A stretch of DNA of 64,000 nucleotides, taken from CAYSFW01 sp964620675 (GTDB lineage: Bacteria; Pseudomonadota; Gammaproteobacteria; UWMA-0217). This document shows, piece by piece, positions 35,344 through 43,918 of the stretch. Below the pieces are notes generated by a model. It ran no database searches and had not been told where the DNA came from. It saw nothing but the letters and a program-made list of their open reading frames with translations. The first letter of the stretch is position 1; each line of letters starts with the position of its first letter. A program made the position numbers and the translations under genes. The stretch spans positions 18,408-82,407 of the forward strand of contig CAZUJU010000008.1 of assembly GCA_964620675.1 (NCBI GenBank), written 5' to 3'.

Positions 35344-36329
35344 TGCCGCGGCGCGGCGACCTGTTCGATGAGCCGACGCAACAGTTCGTCCACGGTTTCA
35401 CCCTCAAGTTCGAATTCCGGCGCGAGTCCGATGCGGTGGCGCAGCGCCGGCAGGGCCATGTGTTTGACGTCATCGGGTGTGAGGTAGTCGCGCCCCGCGA
35501 GCGCGGCGTGGGCCTTGCCCGCGCGCAGCAGCGCGATGCCCCCGCGCGGCCCGGCGCCGACCCGGATGCCCGGCCAGTCTCGCGTCGCGCGCACCAGTCG
35601 GACGGCATAGTCGGTCACGGCGGAGTCGACTTGCACGGCCGACACGCCATGTTGCAGGCGCAGCACCCCGTCCGGGGTCAGGCAGGTGCCGAGGCGGGAA
35701 ACGTCCAGGGTGTCACCGATCTGGTTCTGGGTTACTTGCGTCAGCATTCGGTGTTCCTCGTCCGCGCTGGGGTAATCCATCATCACTTTCAACAAAAAGC
35801 GGTCGAGCTGCGCCTCGGGCAACGGATAGGTGCCTTCCTGCTCCAACGGGTTTTGCGTCGCGAGGGTGAGAAACGGGCGCGGAACGGTAAACGCCTGTCC
35901 TTCGATCGTCACTTGTTGCTCCTGCATGACTTCGAGCAAGGCTGATTGGGTTTTCGCCGGCGCGCGGTTGATCTCGTCCGCGAGTAAAACGTGGGTAAAG
36001 ACGGGGCCTTTGCGCACCACGAAGCGTTCGGTTTTGAGGTCGTAGATGGCGTGACCGGCCACGTCGCTCGGCATCAGGTCGGGAGTAAACTGGATCCGCG
36101 CGTGACTGCCGCCGAAGGTGCGTGCCAGCGCCCGCACCAGCAAGGTCTTGCCGATGCCGGGCACCCCCTCGATCAGGACGTGACCGCCCGCCAGCAAGGC
36201 GATCAGCACTTCCTCGATGACGCGGCTCTGGCCGATGATCGCCTTGGCGATTTCCGCCCTGACCGTCTGCATCACGGCGGCGATTTCGGCGGCCGTGGGC
36301 GGTGGTGGATTCGATATCGTTTCGTTCAT
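35340..36329 (-). CDS. MoxR-family AAA+ ATPase
   Basis: Cytoplasmic AAA+ protein of 329 residues, probably hexameric and chaperone-like. Walker A is at 55-62 (GVPGIGKT), Walker B and the following motif are VLLADEINRAPAKTQ, the presensor region is ATQNPLEQEGTYPLPEAQLDRF, and the C-terminal lid is YLTPDDVKHMALPALRHR. Overlaps of four bases join it to the DUF4350 and DUF58 genes. Its clients are unknown; the context suggests an envelope complex made of the neighbouring membrane proteins. Confidence 0.95.
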   Translation of the reverse strand: MNETISNPPPPTAAEIAAVMQTVRAEIAKAIIGQSRVIEEVLIALLAGGHVLIEGVPGIGKTLLVRALARTFGGSHARIQFTPDLMPSDVAGHAIYDLKTERFVVRKGPVFTHVLLADEINRAPAKTQSALLEVMQEQQVTIEGQAFTVPRPFLTLATQNPLEQEGTYPLPEAQLDRFLLKVMMDYPSADEEHRMLTQVTQNQIGDTLDVSRLGTCLTPDGVLRLQHGVSAVQVDSAVTDYAVRLVRATRDWPGIRVGAGPRGGIALLRAGKAHAALAGRDYLTPDDVKHMALPALRHRIGLAPEFELEGETVDELLRRLIEQVAAPRQ

Positions 36330-37411
36330 GATCCCGTGCGTTGTCGATTGAGTTGGCGTACGTGCGCGGTAAACGCCTGAGGCGTCATCGTCTCGGCGCG
36401 GTCCGCCAACGGCGTGGCGTCATGGTTGACGCGCAGATGTCGCCGCGCACGGCGGTCGACCGCCCATTGCAGTGCGCGCAAAAGCCGCGCGTGGTCACCC
36501 TGACGCCAGTAGACATACGCGCTTGCTTCGAGATGCTGCCGCAATTCACGCCGCACATGATCCGGCGGTGGCCGCAGCGGACCGAACCGCGCGCCGGCAT
36601 GCCATGCCCCCGCCGCGGCGAGCAGCATTAAGGCCGCCAGGGCGGCCCAAGCATGCTGCCAGAGCAGCAGCGGTAACGCCGGATAGGCCTCGGTATGCGC
36701 GAGCCAGACGCGAGCGGGCGGTTCGTGTACGCGGTTGACTAGATGCCAAAGCGCGGCTGCGTGCGCGTGGGTGCAAAGCGCGTCATTGTGCAGGAAGTCG
36801 AGGTCCGACAGTACCGTAATGGCGCCCTCGCCGAGCGCGCGATGAACCAGGTGGACGCCGTTGGCATCGGCCAGGATCTCGTCGCCCGCGCGGTGGCCTG
36901 CCAGGGTGTAATAGCCGACAAAGAAGACGTCCAGCTCGTCGGTGCGGCCGCTCCGGGAACGGAACAGATGCGGGTTCGCCGCATCGGGATAGGCGAGATC
37001 GGGGCTAAAGCTCACCTCTAATCCTAGGCGTTCGAGCAGCGGATCGGTGGGAGGTGGCGCATCGCGGTTGCGCTCCGGGGTGACGGCGCGCAGCACGAGG
37101 TGACCGCCGCGCGCGACCCAAGCGAGCAAGTGATCGAGGTGTTCATCGCGCAGGCGTTGACGTTCGGTATCGAGCACCAGCACCGCATTGAGGTCGAGGT
37201 CGCGCGCGACACCGGCCGGCGCAACCCGGGCATCGAATCCCATCTCGACCAGTAAGCGGCGGGCAAAGTACAGCGGGTTTTGGGCTTGTTCGCCCTCGAC
37301 CCGCGCGGGCTCGGTCACCTCGCGCAACTCGAACAGGCTGAGGAAGGTGGCCGCGGCGACCAGCGACATGCTTACCACCAGCATGGTCAACACCTGCGGG
37401 TGCCGCTTCAC
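36326..37411 (-). CDS. DUF4350 domain-containing membrane protein
   Basis: Protein of 361 residues with an N-terminal transmembrane helix (VLTMLVVSMSLVAAATFLSL), a periplasmic DUF4350 domain with a glutamine-amidotransferase-like fold (VLVLDTERQRLRDEHLDHLLAWVARGGHLVLR), and a second helix near residue 250 (HAWAALAALMLLAAAGAW) leading to a basic cytoplasmic tail. No catalytic triad is evident. Four-base overlaps on both sides show tight coupling to the DUF4129 gene and moxR. Confidence 0.88.
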   Translation of the reverse strand: MKRHPQVLTMLVVSMSLVAAATFLSLFELREVTEPARVEGEQAQNPLYFARRLLVEMGFDARVAPAGVARDLDLNAVLVLDTERQRLRDEHLDHLLAWVARGGHLVLRAVTPERNRDAPPPTDPLLERLGLEVSFSPDLAYPDAANPHLFRSRSGRTDELDVFFVGYYTLAGHRAGDEILADANGVHLVHRALGEGAITVLSDLDFLHNDALCTHAHAAALWHLVNRVHEPPARVWLAHTEAYPALPLLLWQHAWAALAALMLLAAAGAWHAGARFGPLRPPPDHVRRELRQHLEASAYVYWRQGDHARLLRALQWAVDRRARRHLRVNHDATPLADRAETMTPQAFTAHVRQLNRQRTGS

Positions 37412-38865
37412 CGATCAGCGCCAAACTGCTGCGCCCAGGCGTGGGCCAAGGCGCGCACCGCGGCGGGATCGGGCGGTCGCGCGGCGTAGGCGGTCGCGCT
37501 CCAGAGCGTCACCAGCCGGGTGAGCAGCGCGGTTTGCGCGGTGCTCAGAACCGGTGTCGCCAGCGCGATCAGCTCGTTTTCGGTAACCCCGGGTGTAAGC
37601 GTGTGATCGCGCCCTAGAAACACGTGCGCCGCGCGATACAACAGGGCGAGCGCTGCACGAGGCTGGCCCTGATCGAGGTGCCGCAGCGCCTCCCGCGACG
37701 GCTCGCCGGCGATCGAACCAGCGGCGGTCACGTATCCGGGCGGCGCCGGCGGTGGAACCGTGGCCGGATCACGCCGCCGCCGCCGGCCGCGATGGACCAC
37801 GAGCGCCGCCAGTGCGATCGCGAGCAGCAGCCACAGCAGCCACTTCAGCCCTTGCGCGAGTGAATGCAGCCATGCGCCGAAGCCCGTGTCGGCGCCGGTC
37901 GCCGAGGTGCCGGGCGCCGAATCGCGCCATTGCCAGACCCAGGTGGTGGTCGCGGTCGGATGGAGCGCTTCGCACAACTCAAGTGCCGCCACGGTTTGCT
38001 GAACCTCCGCTGCGATGCCGGGCGGCGCGGTCGCCGCCACGGTCACATGCGGTGCGGTCAGTGCGAACAAGGCGCCAACGAGTAGGCAGGCCGGCATCGC
38101 GGTACGACTCGCCGCGGCGACACGCCGGCCCAGACGGCGCAGCGCGAGCTCGAGATCCCAGGCCTCAAGGTCGATACGACGCTGCAGGTACAACGTGAAA
38201 CCCGCCGCGACATAGATCGGCTCGATGACGATCACCGCCAGCAAATAAAATACATGACCGACCACCGCGACCCACTGCTGATCGCCAGGCGCGATGAACA
38301 GCGCCTCCAGCAAACCGATCGGGTCGATACCCTGTGGGGCGAGCAAGGCCGCCAGCAACAGTGGCCCGACGTAGATCGACAATTCAAGGTGGACACAGGC
38401 CAGCGTGAGCCAGAACGGCGCCGCGCCGATGCGGCGTTTCAGCAGCGCGATGCGTTCGCGTCGTGCCGCGCCGCGCAGACCTTCCAGCTGCCACGCCGGA
38501 AGTTGAAAACTGCGCGACGGCGAGAGCCGCGCCAGGGTGAGTCCGCGGATGAGTCGGGTATGGCGCAGCAATCCGGGTAGCGCCTTCAGCGTCGCACCGA
38601 GGCTGGGGGCTTCAGCAAATGCGGCGTGACTGATCGCGTGCAGCAACCAGCGATCAAATACGGGTTTGAGCCACCAGAACAACAGGCTCGGCAAGGCATG
38701 CTCGATACCGAAAATGAGCAGCAGGGCGGCGTAGCTGGTGATCGCGAAGGCTACCCAGGGCAGGTAGATCGCGCGCCAATGCGCGCGCGTCAGGCCCAGA
38801 CCGAGGTCCATCGCATCCCAGGGATTACGCGGGCGCAGTTCGAGTTGCAGGCGTTCCAGTCGCAT
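37408..38865 (-). CDS. DUF4129 domain-containing membrane protein
   Basis: Integral membrane protein of 485 residues. Several hydrophobic helices lie in the first ~290 residues, then a periplasmic loop, another helix (KWLLWLLLAIALAALVVH), a basic stretch (HRGRRRRRD) and the C-terminal DUF4129 domain (ALRHLDQGQPRAALALLYRA). The ATG at 38865 directly precedes conserved-looking sequence and follows the SpoIIM stop by four bases; longer readings run into that gene. It is part of the RDD-SpoIIM-MoxR-DUF58 cluster; function unknown. Confidence 0.85.
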   Translation of the reverse strand: MRLERLQLELRPRNPWDAMDLGLGLTRAHWRAIYLPWVAFAITSYAALLLIFGIEHALPSLLFWWLKPVFDRWLLHAISHAAFAEAPSLGATLKALPGLLRHTRLIRGLTLARLSPSRSFQLPAWQLEGLRGAARRERIALLKRRIGAAPFWLTLACVHLELSIYVGPLLLAALLAPQGIDPIGLLEALFIAPGDQQWVAVVGHVFYLLAVIVIEPIYVAAGFTLYLQRRIDLEAWDLELALRRLGRRVAAASRTAMPACLLVGALFALTAPHVTVAATAPPGIAAEVQQTVAALELCEALHPTATTTWVWQWRDSAPGTSATGADTGFGAWLHSLAQGLKWLLWLLLAIALAALVVHRGRRRRRDPATVPPPAPPGYVTAAGSIAGEPSREALRHLDQGQPRAALALLYRAAHVFLGRDHTLTPGVTENELIALATPVLSTAQTALLTRLVTLWSATAYAARPPDPAAVRALAHAWAQQFGADR

Positions 38866-38869
38866 CCCG

Positions 38870-39829
38870 TCAACGCCGTCCGACCCAGCCGAAGTAACCG
38901 AGCAGGACTGCCCAGGACGCGCCACCGACCGCATATTTGAAGGCCGACGGAACCCCAGTATGGGCCGACCAGAACGCCTCGATATACGCCGCAAGCACGA
39001 ACAGCAGGGCGGCCCCGTAGACCAGCGGGATTGCGGCGCAGGCGTGTTCGCGCAAGGCATCGCGGCGACGCTGGTGCCCCGGCCGCAGCAGCGCGACCGC
39101 GAGTTTGAACCCGGCCGCGCCCGATAGCACGATCGCCACCAACTCCGGTGCGCTGTGCCCGCTGACGAAACTCCAGAACGGCTGGCCGTGGCCGATCAGG
39201 GTCAGGTGCCCCGCCACCGCGCCGATATACACCGCGTTGACGAGCAGTGACGCCAGCGTACCCAGCCCAAACAGCAAGCCGCCGGCAAAGGTCTGGAACC
39301 CGATGCTGGTGTTGTTGCGGATATAAAACCCAAACATCTGGATATCCGTGGTCGCTTCGCGCGCGCGGCCGATCCGATGTGGGTGATCCGGTGCGTACAT
39401 ATCCTCGATCGTGGCGACCTGTTCCGGGTCGAGTACGCTGAAGATCAGGTCGGGTTCGATTTTCAGAACTCCGAACGCGAGCGCGAGGGTGCCAAAAAAC
39501 ACCAGGCTGGCGAGCAGTACCACGCGCCACTCCGCCCGCACACGCCGCGGCAACTCGGCGCCGAAGAAACGCGCTGCAGGTCGCCACGGGGCGGTCGGGG
39601 GTTGGTAAAGATGCTGATGCGCGCGCAACGCCAGCGTTTCAAGGCGCTGAGTGAGCGCCGGGCCATAGCCGCGGGTCCGGGCGAGCGCGAGTTGGTGGCT
39701 CAAGCGCCGATAATCGGCAGGCAAATCGAAACCAGGCGGTGGCGCCGTGCCGTGCCGGATCACATTGAGGCCGGCCTCGAATGCATCCCATTCGGCGCTG
39801 TGTGTGCGCACAAAGCGTGCCGGCGTCAT
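38870..39829 (-). CDS. SpoIIM/DUF95 family membrane protein
   Basis: Protein of 319 residues: a soluble N-terminal ~95 residues, then five or so transmembrane helices. The DUF95 features NNTSIGFQTFAGGLLFGLGT, VYIGAVAGHL and SGHSAPELVAIVLSGAAGFKL are conserved from sporulating Firmicutes to non-sporulating proteobacteria. In non-sporulators the gene typically sits next to RDD and MoxR genes, as here. The organism shows no other sporulation gene in this window, so a sporulation role is not implied. Confidence 0.9.
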   Translation of the reverse strand: MTPARFVRTHSAEWDAFEAGLNVIRHGTAPPPGFDLPADYRRLSHQLALARTRGYGPALTQRLETLALRAHQHLYQPPTAPWRPAARFFGAELPRRVRAEWRVVLLASLVFFGTLALAFGVLKIEPDLIFSVLDPEQVATIEDMYAPDHPHRIGRAREATTDIQMFGFYIRNNTSIGFQTFAGGLLFGLGTLASLLVNAVYIGAVAGHLTLIGHGQPFWSFVSGHSAPELVAIVLSGAAGFKLAVALLRPGHQRRRDALREHACAAIPLVYGAALLFVLAAYIEAFWSAHTGVPSAFKYAVGGASWAVLLGYFGWVGRR

Positions 39830-39835
39830 CGCGCG

Positions 39836-40525
39836 TCAACCGCGCCGGCCGTTCAGCCAGTGCGCGAGTGCCAGCAGTTGCGGCGCGGCGGGCTGGTGCG
39901 GGTTCAGCAACGGGGCCGCGAAGCGCGCCAGTTCCTCGGCGCGCTCCGCGGTCAGGGCGGGCCGGCGCTCAGCAAAGGCGAGGACCGTTTCACGCTCGCA
40001 GGCAGTCAGCGCGGTGGCGGGCGCCACGGCGGGAAGATCGTCATCGAGCGGCGTGGGCGTCGCGACGCTGCGTGGTCGATAGATCACGAGGGTGCCGGCA
40101 ACCAGATCGCCGAGGCGCTGGTGCGTGCGCGTGAGCAGCAGACTGCACAGCCCGAGCAGGTAAGTGCCCGGCAGGAGGTCGATCACGCGCACCAGGTTGC
40201 GTAGCATCGATGCGTTCCAGCCGATCGGGGTGCCGTCGTCGTGTACGACGATAAGTCCCAGCAGATGTTTGCCGGGCGTCGCGCCGGACCACAGGGTTTC
40301 GAACAGCACCGGATAGAACCATTCGCCGATGAACAAGACCAACAGGATCAGGCCAAGCCCCAATTCGCCGAGGTAGGACAGCGGCACGAATATCAACGCA
40401 TACAGCAACAGCCGCAGCCACAGGTCAATCAGCCACGCATAGAACCGGGCGAACGGCCCCGCGGTCGCGAGCTCGAAGGTGATCCCTTCAGGGGTCTCGA
40501 CCGCGCTACGGTTGTTGAGCGGCAT
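39836..40525 (-). CDS. RDD family membrane protein
   Basis: Protein of 229 residues. The RDD core is visible: AGPFARFYAWLIDLWLRLLLY gives the first Arg-Asp helix, then FIGEWFYPVLFETLWSGATPGKHLLGLIVV and LRNLVRVIDLLPGTYLLGL. A soluble C-terminal region follows. RDD proteins are implicated in transport, but this clustered form is uncharacterised. Start ATG 40525 gives a 20-base overlap with the apaH stop; a longer reading from 40588 has no conserved sequence. First gene of the MoxR-type cluster. Confidence 0.87.
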   Translation of the reverse strand: MPLNNRSAVETPEGITFELATAGPFARFYAWLIDLWLRLLLYALIFVPLSYLGELGLGLILLVLFIGEWFYPVLFETLWSGATPGKHLLGLIVVHDDGTPIGWNASMLRNLVRVIDLLPGTYLLGLCSLLLTRTHQRLGDLVAGTLVIYRPRSVATPTPLDDDLPAVAPATALTACERETVLAFAERRPALTAERAEELARFAAPLLNPHQPAAPQLLALAHWLNGRRG

Positions 40526-41360
40526 GCGCCTCGTGCGGGCGGAGCGCGCCCGCGCAGGGGATTGATAGGCGCTGCGGCTGATGGGCATCGATCCGGAGCG
40601 CGGTCAGCGCTCCACCCCAGACGCAGCCGGTGTCGAGCGCGTAGACGTTGTCGCGGTCGTGAAAGCCCAGGGTCGACCAGTGTCCGAACACGATCCGCAC
40701 CCCCTTGTTGAGGCGCCAGGGGATCTGGTACCACGGCGTGAGGTGCTTGGGCTGCGAACCGGGCAGGAGCTTTTGTTTGAAATCGAGTTGCCCCGCCGCG
40801 TCGCAATAGCGCATCCGGGTCAGGGCGTTGACGCTGTAGCGCAGGCGATCGAGACCGGACAGCGCCGGCGACCAGAGCTGCGGCTTGTTGCCGTACATCT
40901 GGGTCAGGAAGGTGCGGTGGTCGGGTCCGCGCAGGGTCCCCTCAACCTCTCGGGCACAGGACAGTGCGGTGGCGAGATCCCATTGCGGCGGCAACCCGGC
41001 ATGGACCATCGCGATTTCCAGGGCCGGGTCGTAATGTAGCAGCGGAAGGTGACGCAACCAATGCAATAGATCCGCCGCGTCCGGCGCATGCAGTACCGCG
41101 AAAAACGTGTCCTTGGGGCGCGCCGGTTGAATGCCGAGGCTGACCGCGAGCAGGTGCAGATCATGATTGCCGAGCACGGCGACGGCCGCTTTCCCCAGTT
41201 CGCGCACGTAACGCAGGGTATTGAGCGAGTCCGGCCCGCGATTGACGAGATCGCCGACGAACCAAAGGGTATCGACCACAGGGTCGAAATTCAGGCGTTC
41301 GACGAGACGTTGCACGTCGGCGAAACAGCCCTGTACATCACCTATTGCGTAGATGGCCAT
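40506..41360 (-). CDS. apaH: Bis(5'-nucleosyl)-tetraphosphatase, symmetrical (ApaH)
   Basis: Metallophosphatase of 284 residues that splits Ap4A into two ADP and can remove Np4 caps from RNA. The phosphoesterase motifs are IGDVQGC near residue 7, VGDLVNRGPDS, LGNHDLH, and MVHAGLPPQWD. In other gammaproteobacteria it follows apaG directly. Here 829 bases, including an inserted repeat element, separate them, so apaH may depend on a separate promoter or on read-through. Its 3' end overlaps the RDD gene. Confidence 0.96.
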   Translation of the reverse strand: MAIYAIGDVQGCFADVQRLVERLNFDPVVDTLWFVGDLVNRGPDSLNTLRYVRELGKAAVAVLGNHDLHLLAVSLGIQPARPKDTFFAVLHAPDAADLLHWLRHLPLLHYDPALEIAMVHAGLPPQWDLATALSCAREVEGTLRGPDHRTFLTQMYGNKPQLWSPALSGLDRLRYSVNALTRMRYCDAAGQLDFKQKLLPGSQPKHLTPWYQIPWRLNKGVRIVFGHWSTLGFHDRDNVYALDTGCVWGGALTALRIDAHQPQRLSIPCAGALRPHEAHAAQQP

Positions 41361-42189
41361 GTGCGCGGCGCGAAGAAAGAGTTGAAACGATTGCCAAGAG
41401 TGTCACAGGCGGCACGGCGCGGCTACCCATTGTGGTGGACGATAAACCTAGATTCCTCGGTTGACCGCTCGTTTGGGTACGTAACGTGCTGTATACGCGA
41501 AAACACTGTGCTGAAATCGGCTACACCTTCCGGGTGCACACGCTACGTGCCCGAGTGCACGGCCTTCGGGGCGCATGGCTGCGTTGCAACTCCTTGGAAT
41601 GGAACAACCATTCCGCGTCGTTGCGCGTTGCGAATACCCTCCATGACATTCGCCCTTCGGGCCAGCCTGCGGCGGTCCAAATCCGCTCCTGGCGGATTTG
41701 TTCCCTGCACCTCGAATGCCGCCCACTCGGGCACGTCCAACCGAGGATTTTAGGATAAAAAAAGTTTTGGCGGCATTACGGTGGAATTCGCGATCGAGGC
41801 GCGCCTCGGGGCGGCGGTTGAATCTCCACGCGGAGGCGGGTAAGGACGAAATACGCGGGCGGAGCGAATGTAGCCCAAAGGAATGGACGCGACGCCTATC
41901 GCGAGCGAACCCGGTCATCCGGCAGGCTTGGCCGCGACGTCCAAGACAACTCTCATGGCGAGGACGCCGCCCCGGAGGATGCAAGCTGTTCCGGGCCCGG
42001 GCAGGCGGGGATCGTCGTGAACCCGACCTTGGGGGCGCGACCGACGCTTCCAGCTATCCAACCCGGAGCGGCATCCCCTGAGAATCGAGTATCTCACCGT
42101 TAACAGGCAAGAAAGTCGCGCGCGGCGCACTGCGGTGCGCGATCAATGGCGCGCGGATGCGCATTGCGTGGCGGCGTAAACGCGAGGAC
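41361..42189. other. Long spacer inside the ksgA-apaG-apaH operon
   Basis: 829 bases lie between apaG and apaH, which are normally almost contiguous. Positions 41447-41754 are the inserted element described separately. The remaining ~430 bases (41760-42189) are GC-rich and show no gene, tRNA or clear terminator. Open frames on either strand have no ribosome site or recognisable product. This part could be decayed DNA from an older insertion. Confidence 0.55.
41447..41754. mobile_element. Non-autonomous insertion (MITE-like) with TIRs and 5-bp target duplication
   Basis: The left end is CCTAGATTCCTCGGTTG (41447-41463) and the reverse complement of the right end (41738-41754) is CCTAAAATCCTCGGTTG, so 15 of 17 bases match. 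Directly outside both ends is ATAAA (41442-41446 and 41755-41759), a candidate target-site duplication. The 308-bp interior has no gene and contains short palindromes such as the GTGCAC...GTGCAC pair around 41535-41560. It is inserted between apaG and apaH. The transposase family is not assignable from the ends alone. Confidence 0.8.
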
Positions 42190-42573
42190 TCAATGCAGTT
42201 TTTGCGGCACGCAGAGCGTGAACGGGCTGATCTCGGCGTCGAAACTCTCGCCGTTGTCGGCCACCATCTGGTAGCTCCCCTGCATCACGCCGTAAGGGGT
42301 TTCGAGCATGGTACCGCTGGTGTACTGAAAGCCCTCGCCCGGTTTGAGGTAGGGCTGTTCACCGACGACTCCGGCGCCGCGTACTTCTTGTACCTTGCCG
42401 TTGGCGTCGGTGATCACCCAGTGCCGGGTGAGAAGTTTGGCGGGGAGATCGCCGCGATTTTCGATCGTCACGGTGTAGGCGAAAATATAGCGATCGCTAT
42501 CCGGATCGGACTCCGTCGAGAGATAGGCCGTATCCACACGCACCGCAATCTCGTGGGGAAGTTTTTCTTGCAT
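42190..42573 (-). CDS. apaG: Co2+/Mg2+ efflux protein ApaG
   Basis: Protein of 127 residues, close to the 125 of E. coli ApaG, with an Ig-like beta-sandwich: IFAYTVTIENRG, LLTRHWVITDANG, GVVGEQPYLKPGEGFQYTSG and GVMQGSYQMV are the conserved strands. The annotated role in divalent-metal tolerance comes from Salmonella; the molecular function is not settled. ATG 42573 matches the family N-terminus better than ATG 42600. It follows ksgA after 65 bases, in the usual operon order. Confidence 0.95.
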   Translation of the reverse strand: MQEKLPHEIAVRVDTAYLSTESDPDSDRYIFAYTVTIENRGDLPAKLLTRHWVITDANGKVQEVRGAGVVGEQPYLKPGEGFQYTSGTMLETPYGVMQGSYQMVADNGESFDAEISPFTLCVPQKLH

Positions 42574-42638
42574 GTCGTTTCGACCGGGTTGGTTGAGCAC
42601 TGGATAGAGTATGTAAAAAAAACCGACCGAAGGTAAGT

Positions 42639-43424
42639 TTAAGCGCGCGTTCTTGCCGAAATATTGTTACTGAGTCGCACAAAATCTGTAGTCCCCAATC
42701 GCTCCGGCCGCAATCTCGGATCGATTCCGGCGGCGGCGAAATCCGCCGTTTCGGCGAGACCGCGCAGGCTCCCGCCGAGCATCTTGCGGCGCTGGGAAAA
42801 CGCCTGGCGCACGAGCCCGGTCAGCAGCGCCGGATCGTGGGCCGTGATCACCGGCGCTGCGCGTGGCCGCAGGCGCACCACCGCCGAATGGACCTTGGGC
42901 GCGGGCCGAAACGCGCCGGGTCCGACTTCGAACAGCTTCTCGACCTCGCAGTGATACTGAACCATGACGCTCAAGCGTCCGTAGTGTTCGCCGCCGGGCT
43001 CGGCCGCCAAGCGGTCGACAACCTCGCGCTGCAACAAAAAGTGCATGTCGGCGATGTGATCGGCCGCCGCGAGCAGGTGAAACAGGAGTGGGGTCGAGAT
43101 GTTGTACGGCAGGTTGCCGACGACCCGGAGCGCGCGACCGAGGGCGGTAAAGTCAAAGCGCAATGCGTCCGCGGTGTGGAGGTTTAGTCGGCCCTGCGCC
43201 GCCGGTGCGGTGCTCAGGCTGGACGCCAGATCACGGTCGATCTCGATCGCCGTGAGTCGCGTCAGATGCGCGAGCAGGCGCCAGGTGAGCGCGCCCTGGC
43301 CCGGGCCGATCTCGACCATTCTGTCTTCAGGTTGCGGCGCGATCGCGGCGACGATCTGGTCGAGGATGCGCGGGTCGTGCAGAAAGTTCTGGCCGAAGCG
43401 TTTGCGCGGGCGGTGGAGTTGCAC
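42639..43424 (-). CDS. rsmA: 16S rRNA (adenine(1518)-N6/adenine(1519)-N6)-dimethyltransferase
   Basis: KsgA/RsmA, 261 residues. It dimethylates two adjacent adenines in helix 45 of 16S rRNA late in 30S assembly. The N-terminus RPRKRFGQNFLHD, SAM motif VEIGPGQGALTW, catalytic NLPYN and the substrate region FLLQREVVDRL are intact. It heads the ksgA-apaG-apaH set and is preceded on the same strand, 18 bases away, by a small unknown gene. surA and pdxA, which flank ksgA in enteric bacteria, are absent here. Confidence 0.97.
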   Translation of the reverse strand: MQLHRPRKRFGQNFLHDPRILDQIVAAIAPQPEDRMVEIGPGQGALTWRLLAHLTRLTAIEIDRDLASSLSTAPAAQGRLNLHTADALRFDFTALGRALRVVGNLPYNISTPLLFHLLAAADHIADMHFLLQREVVDRLAAEPGGEHYGRLSVMVQYHCEVEKLFEVGPGAFRPAPKVHSAVVRLRPRAAPVITAHDPALLTGLVRQAFSQRRKMLGGSLRGLAETADFAAAGIDPRLRPERLGTTDFVRLSNNISARTRA

Positions 43425-43442
43425 GAACGGCGCGGGGTCCGA

Positions 43443-43862
43443 TTACAAATAACGGCGCAAGTGATCTGGGCGATTATCCCGACACCCGTGCTTGATGTGT
43501 TCGTAGCGCGAGGCGAAGATTCGGCGCGCGCAGTTTTGCGAGCAACTGAGCCGTTCGAGCCCGAGATTGCTGCGCTCGTTCGCCTCGGTGTAGTAGTAGA
43601 GCGCGCGTTTAAGCTTGTAAAACAGACTGTTATCGAGGTGAAATCCGACCTCCGAGAGTGCGGTTTCGATCTGTTCGAGGGTCACGACGAATAGGTTGTA
43701 GCCGACTTCGAGCTGGTATTCGCCGACCAGTTCGATGAGATGAATCCCGTGGGTATCGCTGAGTAGATGGGCGGCGGCGTGCGCCCGATAGTTCGGGTCA
43801 CAGGGGGCGCGCAACCCGACGATGCGACGTTTCAGCAGGATCTCGATCTTTACCTCGCTCAT
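43443..43862 (-). CDS. Hypothetical protein, possible HMA-like fold
   Basis: Protein of 139 residues that I do not recognise. It sits in a tightly packed minus-strand run and ends 18 bases before ksgA, which supports its being a real gene. Residues 1-77 read as alternating strands and helices (VKIEILLKRRIVGL, HAAAHLLSDTHGIHLIEL, LFVVTLEQIETALSEVGFHLD), resembling a heavy-metal-associated ferredoxin-like fold but without the CxxC metal site. The C-terminal third is basic and has three Cys (LSCSQNCARRI...HGCRD). Local base composition is less GC-rich than the neighbours. Function unknown. Confidence 0.65.
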   Translation of the reverse strand: MSEVKIEILLKRRIVGLRAPCDPNYRAHAAAHLLSDTHGIHLIELVGEYQLEVGYNLFVVTLEQIETALSEVGFHLDNSLFYKLKRALYYYTEANERSNLGLERLSCSQNCARRIFASRYEHIKHGCRDNRPDHLRRYL

Positions 43863-43918
43863 ATCGACATAAGCCTAACCGGTTCGTGCGAATTTGCAAT
43901 TCCGCGTCTTGGTAGAGG

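Noticed and set aside
38870..39829. SpoIIM homologue as a sign of sporulation
   Set aside because: DUF95 proteins are common in non-sporulating bacteria beside RDD and MoxR genes, and no other sporulation gene is present.
41448..41984. 178-codon minus-strand open frame spanning the inserted element
   Set aside because: It crosses the right terminal repeat and the target duplication, lacks a ribosome site and yields no recognisable protein.
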